NCBI GenBank assembly: GCA_048013815.1
Contig: CM106586.1
Span: forward strand, 21,576,001 to 21,640,000
DNA: 64,000 bases
DNA from: Setoptus koraiensis
Lineage: Eukaryota; Arthropoda
Direction: 5' to 3'
The stretch's first letter is position 1; each line of letters opens with the position of its first letter. Shown in pieces: positions 51,215-63,067 of the stretch. The notes beneath the pieces were generated by a model that saw only the letters and a program-made list of their open reading frames with translations, was not told the DNA's origin and did not search any database. Made by a program: the position numbers and the translations under genes.

Positions 51215-52264
51215 CTAACTAAGAGACGAGATCAAGATTGATATTGATGCGGTTAATAATAAAAATACTATAAGTGCTTTGAAAGCTATTTGTTGAATGC
51301 TACCTAGTTGGTATTTGTATAGATATGCTTCCCATCCTCCCTGTTGAGAAATCCACCATGCTAGATCTCTCTCGACAAAATCAAGGAATCCTTCCAAAAG
51401 GGGACAGACATATTCAGGTTGTCCTAATCGCAAACAATCCAAAGACATAGCACCAAATATGGCGAACAAAGCTGCAATTCTACTCCAAGTAATCTCGCTT
51501 CTTGTTAATTCTTGGCATATTGTTTTTTGAACGTTCAAGAGATTCCGGCATGAAGTAAATTTATCGATTCCAATATGCTCGTAGATCGAATTTCCATAAA
51601 AGCTTGGTGCCAATGTTTGCAACTCTTTTATCATATTTACTAATTCAATGAATATCTGATTGTTCATGGAAGGATTCAGCGGATACTTTCGAACCATGGG
51701 GGTATCTTTTTCATTTTGGCGAGTTGTTCTACTTGTTGAAGGTTTCAACCGGTTGAGTGCCAATTTCCTGGTAGGCATAGAGTTCTGCCTAAATTTCATG
51801 TACACATATCTGAGGCAAAGCCAGCGAGTTTGTTCAACTATTCTCTCCTGGCTGGCGGGTAACTTGAGACCTATTCTAGCTGTCAATTGTTGGCCCACTG
51901 CCAAGCCTACTTCCGATAGTCTCTTCGCTTGAAAGGACGACCGATGAAAAGGCAAAGCTGTTAACGGACTCATCTCATGAGTTGTAGAAGCCAGATAGTC
52001 GGCAGGCGAGTGTTGTCCTATGAGCGGTTGTAAACTTGATCTCCTGCCTCCACCTTCATAACCTAAATTCGAGTTTTGGTTGGTCAACCTCCTTTGAATT
52101 TCCAGCGCGGAAGGTGTAGCGTGAGTGGAATTGAAGAATGGATTCACATTTGAGGATAAGAACTGAGGCCCTTGCTTGGCAATATCAGCAGAAGCGGATC
52201 CTCTGGGAGGTTTATAATGGTTTTTACTATAAGGAGACATTCTAGATACCGATTCTGTCGGCAT
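51215..52264 (-). CDS. BOK: BOK-like Bcl-2 family protein (Debcl/Buffy type)
   Basis: A 349-residue single-exon protein. The C-terminal half has the Bcl-2 fold: a helix with YEHIGIDKFTSCRNLLNV, BH1 in ITWSRIAALFAIFGAMSLDC, BH2 in FVERDLAWWISQQGGWEAYL and a final membrane anchor AFKALIVFLLLTASISILIS. The DCLRLGQPEYV stretch after BH1 resembles vertebrate BOK (DCVRHAQP) and insect Debcl/Buffy. The BH3 is expected around residues 110-135 (QAKRLSEVGLAVGQQLTARI), where LxxVGxxV replaces the usual LxxxGD, so BH3 is weak. The N-terminal 100 residues are Ser/Pro/Asn-rich and unstructured. The function would be control of mitochondrial apoptosis; pro- or anti-death activity cannot be told from sequence. 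Confidence 0.8.
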   Translation of the reverse strand: MPTESVSRMSPYSKNHYKPPRGSASADIAKQGPQFLSSNVNPFFNSTHATPSALEIQRRLTNQNSNLGYEGGGRRSSLQPLIGQHSPADYLASTTHEMSPLTALPFHRSSFQAKRLSEVGLAVGQQLTARIGLKLPASQERIVEQTRWLCLRYVYMKFRQNSMPTRKLALNRLKPSTSRTTRQNEKDTPMVRKYPLNPSMNNQIFIELVNMIKELQTLAPSFYGNSIYEHIGIDKFTSCRNLLNVQKTICQELTRSEITWSRIAALFAIFGAMSLDCLRLGQPEYVCPLLEGFLDFVERDLAWWISQQGGWEAYLYKYQLGSIQQIAFKALIVFLLLTASISILISSLS

Positions 52265-53463
52265 TTATAACAACAGTACTGATATGTACTAAGTTCTTGG
52301 GTTTTAATATATTGGCTGCGTTGTAATACTGTGCTAATACTCTAAAGATTCTGTTGATCAAAACATAGGCAACTAAGAAAATGAATATTCCTAGAATCGA
52401 TTTTGTACGATGTACCTCCTAACACTACAAAAGCATATACATCTGCTGAAGTCATTATCAGAATTTGTTTGCAGTTATGAACGTTTTTATGAGTCGATTC
52501 TCTGAACACATGTTGATACCGTCAGCAGTCCATTGATGATTCTACATGTGACGGTTGACTGAATTGTTACATGACAGATATAAGGGCACGTCGGTATCGA
52601 TGATGTTTTTCAGCTGCAGAACTTGTTTTTAATGATTTAGCTTGTAGTATTGTTGATTTTAGTCTCTCCCACTAGCGAGAGGTGGAGGCACACAGCTTTT
52701 CAGGTATTTAGCTTTGTGAATATCAACCAATAATCGTCGGATATTTATTTTAGATTAATATTAGCAAAATTTTGATGCTATCCTAGAGTTCTCACTGGAT
52801 AATCCGCACTGCGGATACATTGTTTGTCGGATAGTATTCTTTCTAGTTGCGACGTTCTTTATGAGAGAGATGAGTTTGGTAGACTTAGAACTAGTTGATC
52901 TAGAGTTACCTGCGACTCAAAGTTGGCTTTGTTATGAGCAAACAGAGCTTGTTACTGTGGTTCTTCTCAAGTAACTACCTTCATCAAAGTGAGTCCTTGG
53001 CATGTTCGCTGAACCTTCTCTTACTCATTGCAAGATAGAATTAATCGACTTCATGACTAATTCATACAATTTTGATGATAAATAATTGGCATTGCATATT
53101 TTCCTCCTAATAACCCCGGTGAGTTCTCGGTCAATTATTCTGAGTATGGCTCACGATCAGATTTCATTCTTATCAAATATTTGCTGAGCCTTGTATTTCA
53201 GAATGAATAGGTCTCATTCTGCGACCTACTTACTCAACTCCTTACCCGGATCGTCGGGACTAATTATATGGGTGTATCCGACACTACCACATCTATTCGC
53301 TCCAAATATTCATGACTCCGAATAAGTTCAAGTTAAACTATCCGCTCAACCTTTTCCCATAGTCTATCACGTTCCTCAAACATCTATATCAAACAGTAGT
53401 AGAAGAGAAAATATTAGCTGAGTCACTTTGATCAGCGCTTTGATATGTTGTATACTATTTATA
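52265..53463. other. Intergenic, possible 3' UTR or last exon of the DUF4211 gene
   Basis: No frame of 60 codons or more. A minus-strand AATAAA at 52744-52749 might end the DUF4211 gene if it has further exons beyond 53464. A divergent or bidirectional promoter for the BOK-like gene should lie near 52270-52500. Confidence 0.4.
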
Positions 53464-56400
53464 CTAATTGTGAAGGCTTACCATTGATATCCATTCTTTA
53501 TCTTTCATGCATTTATCTAGGAGAACACTATGTTGCGGTTCATCGTCGACGATAAGGCTCAGCACCTGTCAAGTTTAGAAGATACGTCAGTCTCTGATAC
53601 ATAAGATATTTAGTAAAATGCTATAAAGAGAATCGACTTACCTTTTCATTAGCCTTAATATAAAGTTTCCATTTAAAATGTTGCATCTCAGAGTAGAGTC
53701 TAACTTTTTCGTTGCATGAGTTACATAATTTGATGGTTTTTAAGTCCTGTTGATCTGTCGATTTTTCAATGGCTTTTAGACTTTTTCGCTCATAAGATTC
53801 CTTTGTGAAACTTGTTATGTATGCGCTCGACACATTTTGACACCCCTAAATGATTGTTGAAGAAGTCTTTAAGTTAGAGACTACCTAGGATATGCGGAAA
53901 TCTTACGAGAAAAAAAGTTTGATGACAAACTTACCATGCAATGATGTTCCTTTTCTTCGTTTTCTGTCTCTTTTGTGATTGTGTTAGGATAACGATCGAG
54001 ACAGCTTATAATTTCTTGTTCTAGTTTCAATTTGCTGATAAGTTTTGCTTTGTTACGCTGTATCACATCATCGATGACTCTTGAACTTGACAAATAGTAG
54101 TCCAGGTTATCTATAGGATATGAATGCGAAGATTGTTCGATTAGAAATCATTCTAGACAAAATGAAAATAATGAAAGCTGAATTGGTTATAATGGTTGTA
54201 CTCACCAGGCTCGGGGATGGACCAGAACTGATTATCCAGACACATATTAAGTAGGATTTGGATGTAAACCGCGTAGTGCGAATCATAAAACTCAATTGCT
54301 TCCTTAGGTGTCTGTAGATTTAGGGAAAGCCGTTCCACCTGAATCTGATTTCTACTATGGTGGGTAACTTTAACATCTACACCAACATAATCCCCTTTTA
54401 TAATAGGATTCCAACCTTTATATTGATGCGTATTCTCATATAAGACTAGTCCGCCATCCTCAGCTGGCTCAATAGGTTCGAATTGTTGTAACAAGTTGTT
54501 ACCTTCTATTCTCCACAAATGAGGGTTTTTGTTTTTGAGATCTTTTTTTGCTATTACAAAGTCAGTTGTCCTCATCAAACCTTCGATGACAGACTCTTTC
54601 CTTTCAGAGGATCTTCTACGGCTAGATTTGTGACCACTTCCACCGCTAGAACCACTTCCGTTGCTAGTCGCTTTTGTGGCAGGGCTTATACTGGAGCCTG
54701 AACCAGAGATGAGACAAATAACTGGCTTATCTGATGAAAGAGAAGGGCTAAGATCTTGCTTTGCAACGCTGTTAGTCGAGGTAGAACTCAAACTCAAGGC
54801 CGGTGAAACTACAGACTCCAGCTTAGTTTGCTGCGCAGAGACAGAATTGAGTGACTCTTGTACCAGATCCGGCTCACAGCTTTCAGTTTTCTTACGTCTC
54901 CTCGATGGTTTATCACCGCTGGATTCACTTGGGCGCTTCCTTTTGAGTTTAGGTTTAGCGTCTCCAACAGTGTTTTTCAAGGATTCATCGATCTCACTGT
55001 CAGTTTTGGGACCTTCTGTGCATGTTTCAACCGCTTTGACAGTGGTTTCTTGAGCCTTTGCCTCGGACGAATCGTTTTCTACGGTACTATTATTGCTTTT
55101 AGACTTGATCTTACGTTTATGTGGGACATGGCCGGAGGTTTTATCTCGGGTATTTGTGGTTTCAGCATTAGATGTTAATGTTTTCTTGTCAATATTACTT
55201 GATGTATTCTCACAAATCGATTGATTAGGTTCAGGTGGCGGTTGCTCATGCATAGTTGCACTGTCTAAAAAAGTTGATTGAGAAGAGCTAGTCATAGTCG
55301 ATTGATTATCTACAATCTGGAGAGGAGTTGATTCAGATTGATTTTGTGCAGAGAACTGTGAGTGATTAGAATCTCCAACCAATTGTTTTTCCATAGTCTT
55401 CTTAGATTCCTTTGGTGCAGTGNNNNNNNNNNNNNNNNNNNNNNNNNNNNNNNNNNNNNNNNNNNNNNNNNNNNNNNNNNNNNNNNNNNNNNNNNNNNNN
55501 NNNNNNNNNNNNNNNNNNNNNNNNNNNNNNNNNNNNNNNNNNNNNNNNNNNNNNNNNNNNNNNNNNNNNNNNNNNNNNNNNNNNNNNNNNNNNNNNNNNN
55601 NNNNNNNNNNNNNNNNNNNNNNNNNNNNNNNNNNNNNNNNNNNNNNNNNNNNNNNNNNNNNNNNNNNNNNNNNNNNNNNNNNNNNNNNNNNNNNNNNNNN
55701 NNNNNNNNNNNNNNNNNNNNNNNNNNNNNNNNNNNNNNNNNNNNNNNNNNNNNNNNNNNNNNNNNNNNNNNNNNNNNNNNNNNNNNNNNNNNNNNNNNNN
55801 NNNNNNNNNNNNNNNNNNNNNNNNNNNNNNNNNNNNNNNNNNNNNNNNNNNNNNNNNNNNNNNNNNNNNNNNNNNNNNNNNNNNNNNNNNNNNNNNNNNN
55901 NNNNNNNNNNNNNNNNNNNNNNGATGATGTCGCAGATATCGGGGGTATATTGCTTCTATCTGGAGTATGAGATGTTGGTGGATGACCTCGCACTGATTGA
56001 TGTGGCAATGGCGATGCAGTAGGTGATTGTTGATGAAGGCCATGATGTTGCTGGAATCCACTTGACGTAGTTTGAGGCGATGGTAAAGTCCCTAGAGGTG
56101 GCTGCTGTGTCATAGGGGAGGCCCAATACTGTGATGCCAATACTGAGGGTGAATACTGTGAGTAATGAGATTGTTGAGGGTGTTGTTGGAATTGAGAATT
56201 TTGCTGTGGTAATTGTGATTGAGACGGAGTTGCTGTAGGTTGTATAGGTTGATAGAGCCCTGAGGTCCTTGGCATCTGCTGCTGCTGCAAGCTCTGATGA
56301 GGTTGCCGTGGAGGCATAGAATGTATTGGTTGCACAGATTGCATCGAGGGTTGGAGAGCTTCTGAGCTAGGCATACCAATCATTGGATTATTGGGCACAC

Positions 56401-56506
56401 TACCACTATAGTGCATCGTATTTGAGGGTGGTGGCGGTGGACCTTGTTGGTGCCACTGACTGATGCTGGTACCAGGAGGCCATCCGTACATTGGATTACC
56501 GCTCAT
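53464..56506 (-). CDS. Gln/Ser-rich nuclear protein with a DUF4211-type domain (QSER1/PRR12-like), with assembly gap
   Basis: Exons I can place: 55923-56506 (ATG at 56504-56506), then a 500 N gap, 54206-55422, 53935-54110, 53642-53845 and 53464-53565. Introns of 95, 89 and 76 bp all have GT-AG ends and keep frame. The first part is Pro/Gln/Met-rich (MYGWPPGTSISQWHQQ). The middle is Ser/Lys-rich with nuclear-type basic clusters (KLKRKRPSESS, SRRRKK). The conserved domain starts at SVIEGLMRTTDFVIAKKDL, then PHLWRIEGNNLLQQFEPIE, YKGWNPIIKGDYVGVDVKV, CLDNQFWSIPEPDNLDYYL, KLCNSCNEKV and DKCMKDKEWIS. This order resembles DUF4211 of QSER1/PRR12, chromatin proteins that in mammals protect CpG islands from methylation. 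The last exon may instead splice onward at ATG|GTAAGC. Family assignment is from memory and moderate. Confidence 0.55.
55423..55922. other. Assembly gap (500 N) inside the DUF4211 gene
   Basis: Exactly 500 N. The frame on the two sides differs by 2 bases if the gap is taken literally, so the true length is unknown. Confidence 0.99.
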
Positions 56507-58686
56507 TGTGGCTGATTAATGCTCAGCTAGATGTACAACGCAAATATAATTTGATCGAGAAAGATTAAGATGATCTTGATAAACGAGACCAAATAATACT
56601 GTACGTCAAAATGGAACTAAGTATAAATATTCTAACAGCCTACTTATGATAGTTGTGCTCTGTAATATTCTAGCATTTTCTTTCTGCTTATTCGTTGAGG
56701 CAATATCCTTAAGGGTCTACAATTTAAATCCATAATGGTGACTTAGTAATTTATGCAATGTGTAAAAAGCTGGTGGTCTAATTAATAACCAGATTTAGGT
56801 GAGGTGATGTATGTTTGATAATAAATGTTTAAGCCAGTCTGCTTAAGTTTTGATATACATTTTGTTTGTATATATGTGTCTGTGGAAGGATCAAGTGACC
56901 GATTTGAATGGATTATGCTACGTGCCTTCTAAAGTGCATTCCAAAAAATGAGCAGTGTGTTGAGCGTAAGCACAGATCGTGCGTTAGCTCATGGCTGTGT
57001 GGAGGGCACTCAACGAATTGATCGCACACCCAACATACACAATAAATGCAACACAAGTGGCACATACAAAACTCTCGAGTATTCTGTGATTTTGTGCGGC
57101 ACAGTATTAGTCATGGCTGGAAAGACTTGATGTTGACACCCTCTGCTTTATAATAGTGTGTGTCCCTATGTGTGTTTGTGCAACTATGCCTATGTCACAC
57201 AATCTAAACATGTTAGTGCCATGAATTTTTCAGAAAAATCTCACGCATTACACTATTGTAGCATACGTAGGCTTTAACAGTGCATTCGTACGAAACTGTG
57301 CCGCACAATTCTGAGTATTCTACGAGACGAACACACTGTGCTAGAGCAGCCAAGTAATCACAATTGAGGACATGTCTGACAACTGGTGTACTGATTAACC
57401 GAGGCAATGCGCAACCTGTACCTAAATTGTGTCTGTGCTGTCCTCTGTGTGCGGCCACAAATAGTTACACCGAGATAATAGTTCTAAACAATGCGTAGAG
57501 GAAGCCTCAGTGTTGCAACAACTATGTGAGTGACCAGTTAAAGTGACGCCTTCAGGAGAAACTTGAAACTAGTGCAAACTATATGGTTATGTTTAGCTGA
57601 ACAAGCCAATAGTGTGGTCCAAGCAATCAATGTCCTCTCAACTGTTTATTCTATACCCACGCCTTCTGCAGTGCATCTCTTGCACAGCAAAATGCATTGT
57701 TATAGGCTGCACAGCGTGTTTTGTATCTCTATGCGCATCGGAACTAGACTCTCTGCCTATTTGGTGCACTCTAGAGAATCATTGGTGACTGGTAGACTTC
57801 TCACTTGTATGTCTGGCTTCGATGCAGCCTCTTGGCGCTTGGTGCGTTTGTTTGTCTGTGTGTCCGTGTTCTCCATGATGGCAAAAGAGAATTGTTTTGA
57901 TTCCTTCATCCAGGTCCATTTGCCCGAACGTCTTTGAGAATTTATCATCAATGTCATCACTTGGACAACGAAACACATCCAGTTGATCTGGATAAGTTTT
58001 GAAACACAGTGGACAAAGGCTATACTAGGTGGTCAACTGTGGCACCTACGGCAACCATTCATAAACAAATTCATCATATTTCCTAATTGGCGAAACAACA
58101 ATAGGATTAGCGACTAAGATTATTATCAGTATATTCGATCTATTTTTATTTTTTTCCATTCTATTTCAAATGAAGCAACGCCACATCCACAAGAAGAATC
58201 GAATATTTCTCATGATAGCACGATACGAATGTTTCTATTCACCCATGTGAGAGAAACAACATTTTGTTAGATGTAAATAAATTGTTTTCAGACAATATAT
58301 CCTTAGTAAGCATAATTTTCAATTTGCACATATGAATTAAGCCAGCGTCAAATTCTGACTGGATTCGGATTTATACCGGTATAAAAACAAGCGAATTCTC
58401 AATATAACACTGATAATACTCCGCACGTTTTCCATTTGAAACATCAATGTACTCAATACGATTAAGACTACCGTGATGATTTCACTATTTGACATTCTAT
58501 CCGGCTCCACCGCTTCTAACACAATCGGAGGGATACTCCTATTCACTTGCACCAAATGCAACAGCCGTCATCCATTTGAAGAGCTATCTAGAGATAACCT
58601 AGATAGCTCAAGTAACTTTCATCTTTCTTTTGTTAGATTGCTCTAAGGAGTCCAGTATACGTCCCCTCGTTTAGACCACATGCAGC
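56507..58686. other. Intergenic with short GTGC-rich repeated motifs
   Basis: Divergent upstream region of the DUF4211 gene and PGAP1. It contains CGTGCCTTCTAAAGTGCATT (56921-56940), a related ACGCCTTCTGCAGTGCAT (57659-57676), and an inverted pair TTGTGCGGCACAGT (57092-57105) and ACTGTGCCGCACAA (57295-57308). Frames of 60-124 codons on both strands are not supported as genes. Confidence 0.45.
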
Positions 58687-61600
58687 ATGGTGGGAATCAA
58701 GCGGTCTTTTTTTCAGGTAGTGGGTTTCTTATTGGCCTCGCTTACCCTCTACCTGATACTCCGGTATACTATACTAGAGCCTCACAATCACTGTAGAATG
58801 ACATTCATGATGGAGCCACCCAAGTTCTTTACAGTGCCCATCAACACAAGCAACTCTTTTCATGAAAAGATGGATGAAACAATTTTTGTTCACAAAGATT
58901 ATAAACTTTTCATGTACAGCGAGTTCGATTTCCCACAATTAAACGATCCCCATCAAGATCTCAAAGACTCTATGCCAGTTCTTTTTGTACCTGGGAACGC
59001 CGGTAGCCATCAACAAGCAAGAAGTTTAGCGTCTACAAGCATTAGGAGACAATTGAGATCACTAGAGGCAGCAAAATTCATTTTCTACACTGTTAGCTTT
59101 GGTGAACAATTATCTGGCATAAACGGAAAACTATTGATTGAACAAATTTATTTCGTTGGTAAAGCTATAAAACAAATACGAGACAACCATCCTAATCAAA
59201 CAGGAGGCATAATACTTATTGGACACTCTGTCGGTGGATTTATTTGCAAGGCACTAGTTGCACAATCTAATTTTTTACAAGAATCTGTTGGATTGATTAT
59301 AAGTTTGGCTGGACCACTTGTGAGTTTACCTATATTTTTCGATGGCGATGTTAGAAATTTATATGAACGAACTAATCGACATTGGAATGAGATGAGTAAG
59401 GGTGAAGAACCACGACCTTTGGCCATATCGATAACTGGAGGCTACGCCGATCGACTTGTGCCTCCGCATCTTGCTATGGATCCTAATTTCGATATATCTA
59501 TCACAACAAGTGCCCTATTAGGAGTCTGGTTACCTACAGATCATGTCCCTATAACTTGGTGTCGTGAGTTGATGCAAAAACTCTCTATCATTATGTCATC
59601 CATTATCGACAAAAAGACATCCAAATTAAAAACAATAGGTCGAGAACAAATTGTGGGCATTCTCAGAGAGCAACTGATCCAAGTCCATGATGTCCTTAAG
59701 GAGAATCCAAAGCTAGAAAAGATATATGTAAACTGGACAAACACGAAATCATTCAGTATCATGAGCGAAAAACTATTTTATCATGATCAGCGTTACAAAA
59801 TGGTCAATGAGTTAAAGATAATCAACTTGGACGCAAGTGAAGATCTATTTATTCTAGTTGATCACGTGGAAGATCTACCTGAGAGATGGATAACAGGATG
59901 TGATAATAAAGTTAAGCACGAATCGAATAGGAGAATTACATGTGCTAACCGACTAGAGCTATCTCATCTGGTTCGAAGCATACCTTCCAGATATTACGAA
60001 CCGCAATCGAGTTTTGTGTTGTTCTCTTCGAAGTTAGTTCAGACTCACAATATCTTGAGTATCATCATTGACCTAGTTCCAGATAACAATAGATTTCACG
60101 AGACTGGAACAGCTTATAGAAGAATGTAAGTATTGTAATTCACTTCCATCAATCACTGTACTGCTAAATTTTTCACAATTTAACCGGACAATGTTTTCTT
60201 TATCCTCTAGGCCGGAAACTTTCTCTTATTTTAGAGCGAAGCCCTACAACTATATAAGGGATATTTATCTACCAACGATGTTTGAATATATTTACTACCA
60301 AGCAGTCTCTATTATTACGGGTCAACGGTATCTTCATGAACACATAGATGCCAAACCGAAATTTCCCATTCACTATATGAGGTTTTACCTCACAGGATTC
60401 AAATATCTCACACAAACTTTTATAATCAACCTTGAGGCTGAATCTTGCTCAAATCTAACACCCGATAGGGGTTTGATGTTGTTCGGCGCTCCATGGAACC
60501 ATGAATCTTATCATTCACCCCTCACTAGTGATGATTTGTCTAGATTGAAAATGAATTTGCGTCTGATGGAAACATATACACACTATGGATATCATAATGA
60601 AAGCGCCTACATAGAGTTATTCATCGATGGTAACTGTAGTTATAATTTAAGCTTTAAATTTAATTTTCTTGATTTATTCAACATAATAGTCCAGCATAGA
60701 TTGGCATCGATCTTGACATGTTTGGCCACACTTTTGATTGTCCGAATTACTTTAGACTTACCTGTGATTATCTGTGATGATACAAAATTAATTTCAAATA
60801 AGGCTAAAAATTCGAATATCGATCTCGTGTTAAAGAACAATTCCCCCAATAATCAACAGAAGCTTTTGATAGGTAAAATAATCGAATTTTCAGTAACAGG
60901 TATAATATTAGAATCATCAAATGCTATTTTCTACTTTCTAGCACCAAATATCAAGTTGAGAGACTGGAATCCAGTAGATGAAATCGTCATTACCTCAAGC
61001 ATATATACATTTAGCTGTGGGGCAATTTTGGGAACCGAATTCGTAATACGAAAATTGGTTTGGTTCCTAGCCCATATCAGTTTTTATTCAGGATCATTCA
61101 ATCATTCTACCAAAGAGGATAAATTAAACTTAACGAAAACAGACAATTCTAGGAGCTCTAATCACAATGTCGCCTCAAACAATCATGTCACGTCAGAGGA
61201 TCGAATATTTTCAAGTAGTTATATAGGTAACAAATACATTATTAGAAGTCTGACTAATTATTTTTATTTGTATACAAATAAGAAAATGCTAGACATTACT
61301 GGTATCATAGTGATAATAGCTATAGTTCTAGGTGTGTTCTGGTGTACATTTTGGCTTTCTATAGGCGTAAGCACTATTCTCGTGATAAAGAATGTTGCAG
61401 ACAAAAAGAACTCAATCGCCAAGGTTAAGAAAATACCAGTAAATGGTAGAAGTAACTTCAAAGAAAAGATAACATACACCTCATCCGACGCCTCTAAATC
61501 TCGATTAGATATCAATGTATTGCTTCTTGCTATACTGTGTGTCATACCAACAATCCCCGACGCCTTAATCACATTACACGATAGAAAAAGCTTAATCAAT

Positions 61601-61861
61601 TCAACTACCTCAAAGATAAGTGATCTAGCATTGTTCACTTCTATTCCGGCGCTCATACTGACTTATGTTTTCATGCATCGTTCGTTTTGTCGGGTACCAT
61701 GGAAACTGAGACATGTAAGAACAGAAGAATCGAATGTGTATCACTTCAAGAACATACCTTCAAGGGGGCTTCTCTTTGCACCCATCCTGTTAATACAATC
61801 CAATGTATATTTTCTAAGTGTGACACAACTTACAACTCTTTTGTGGCTAGCTTTCTATTAA
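58687..61861 (+). CDS. PGAP1: GPI inositol-deacylase (PGAP1)
   Basis: Exons 58687-60125 and 60211-61861 join across an 85 bp intron (AGAAT|GTAAGT ... CCTCTAG|GCCGG), giving exactly 1030 codons (1029 residues). PGAP1 removes the acyl chain from the inositol of GPI anchors in the ER, which is needed for efficient ER exit of GPI proteins. An N-terminal membrane helix (VVGFLLASLTLYLILRY) is followed by the HNHCRMTFMMEPP motif, MPVLFVPGNAGSHQQARSLA and the lipase motif GGIILIGHSVGGFICKALVA with the catalytic serine at about residue 182. DHVPITWC and LVPPHLAM lie in the rest of the hydrolase fold. The C-terminal third has several membrane helices. Without the splice the frame would stop right after RRM. 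Confidence 0.92.
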
Positions 61862-61868
61862 CTTTCAG

Positions 61869-61874
61869 AATAAA
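61869..61874 (+). terminator. Poly(A) signal of PGAP1
   Basis: AATAAA begins 8 bases after the PGAP1 stop codon, implying a 3' UTR of only about 20-35 bases. Confidence 0.55.
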
Positions 61875-62644
61875 CGATGCCTTTCAATTTTCATGAATAT
61901 CTCATAACCTGAACTATCATCATCAGTTCTTTGATAACTCCAAAAGCCACGAAAAGCCACCGGTCAAGTCCAACGTATCAATGTAACGCTTATCTCTAAG
62001 TTTATCCTTTGAGACACAACAACTTTTAATCGAAACTTAGATTCTCATCTATCGAAGATATGGACATATCTCATTCGGAGCGATTCTCTGGCAACGACCT
62101 GAATTAGGAGTGTTCTATCTTTAGACTTGTCGAGATCCTCACTTTAAAAGCAAAGAGTACCAATAGCTTAGACAAGAGTTATGTTGAGTTACGTCCACTC
62201 TATCTAACTACACAATAATCTGTCTCGGCATATATTCTTTATTCGATTGATCGGCACAGCATCATCGCTTATTGCTAACTGGTGCACAATTTATAAATGA
62301 AACGTTCATGTCCGGATAAATATCCATCACTAAGACATCTATCCTTTCACTGCATCGATCTGACAGCCAGTAGGCGTAATCAGGTCCCACTGAGTCGGTA
62401 TTTCACCGTCGATAGATTGAAAAAATATTGCAATCAGGAGAAGAGATCTGTTAAAGTATCAACTGTACTGCTATGTGTTTAGTGAGTGGTAAAAAATAAA
62501 GCGCAGATAATCTATGAATATTCACTCCTGTGTCTCATTCTCTTCCTCTCAATCTATCACCGTAAGGTAGTTTTCATATCTCACGCATTGCTAACCAACA
62601 GATTCCTCCTCTACTGAATAAACAAATTCGGATGAATAGATTGA

Positions 62645-62672
62645 GTCTCAATATATATATATATATTGAGAC
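62645..62672. repeat. 28 bp perfect palindrome with a TA core
   Basis: Arms GTCTCAATATATAT and ATATATATTGAGAC meet without spacer. The structure resembles the TA-centred inverted repeat at 23619-23662. Confidence 0.9.
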
Positions 62673-63067
62673 GTCAACACATATATGCTAACGTAATATT
62701 CAGTTTAAAAATATTCTCTCATCGATTATCTTCATTGAACATGTGACAAAAACAAGCTCATTCAGATTACTAACTTATCTACATGAGGCGAAGATATGAC
62801 GTCTTGGAGATAAGATGGTTTTGCAACAACACATATGTGTATGTGTGTGTTTCACATGGTGATAAATAAAACTTTTATTATTATCAATAGTTTAGTATTA
62901 GAAATAACAGTTATTCGTCTTTGCAAAATATATCGATTGATACATTTATTATATTGGGGTGATTTTAAGCCAAGTTCACTCATAGGCTCCATATTATCAT
63001 ATCTGATCATCTGGAACCGGCCCGATCGACAACGACTAATCCTTTTCACACTGATCATTCGCTAAAC

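Larger units (their letters stand above)
61862..63067. other. Intergenic between PGAP1 and the SLC22 gene
   Basis: No gene supported; frames at 62297-62482 and 62835-63065 lack features. Includes the TA-centred palindrome listed separately. The SLC22 promoter should lie in the last few hundred bases. Confidence 0.45.
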
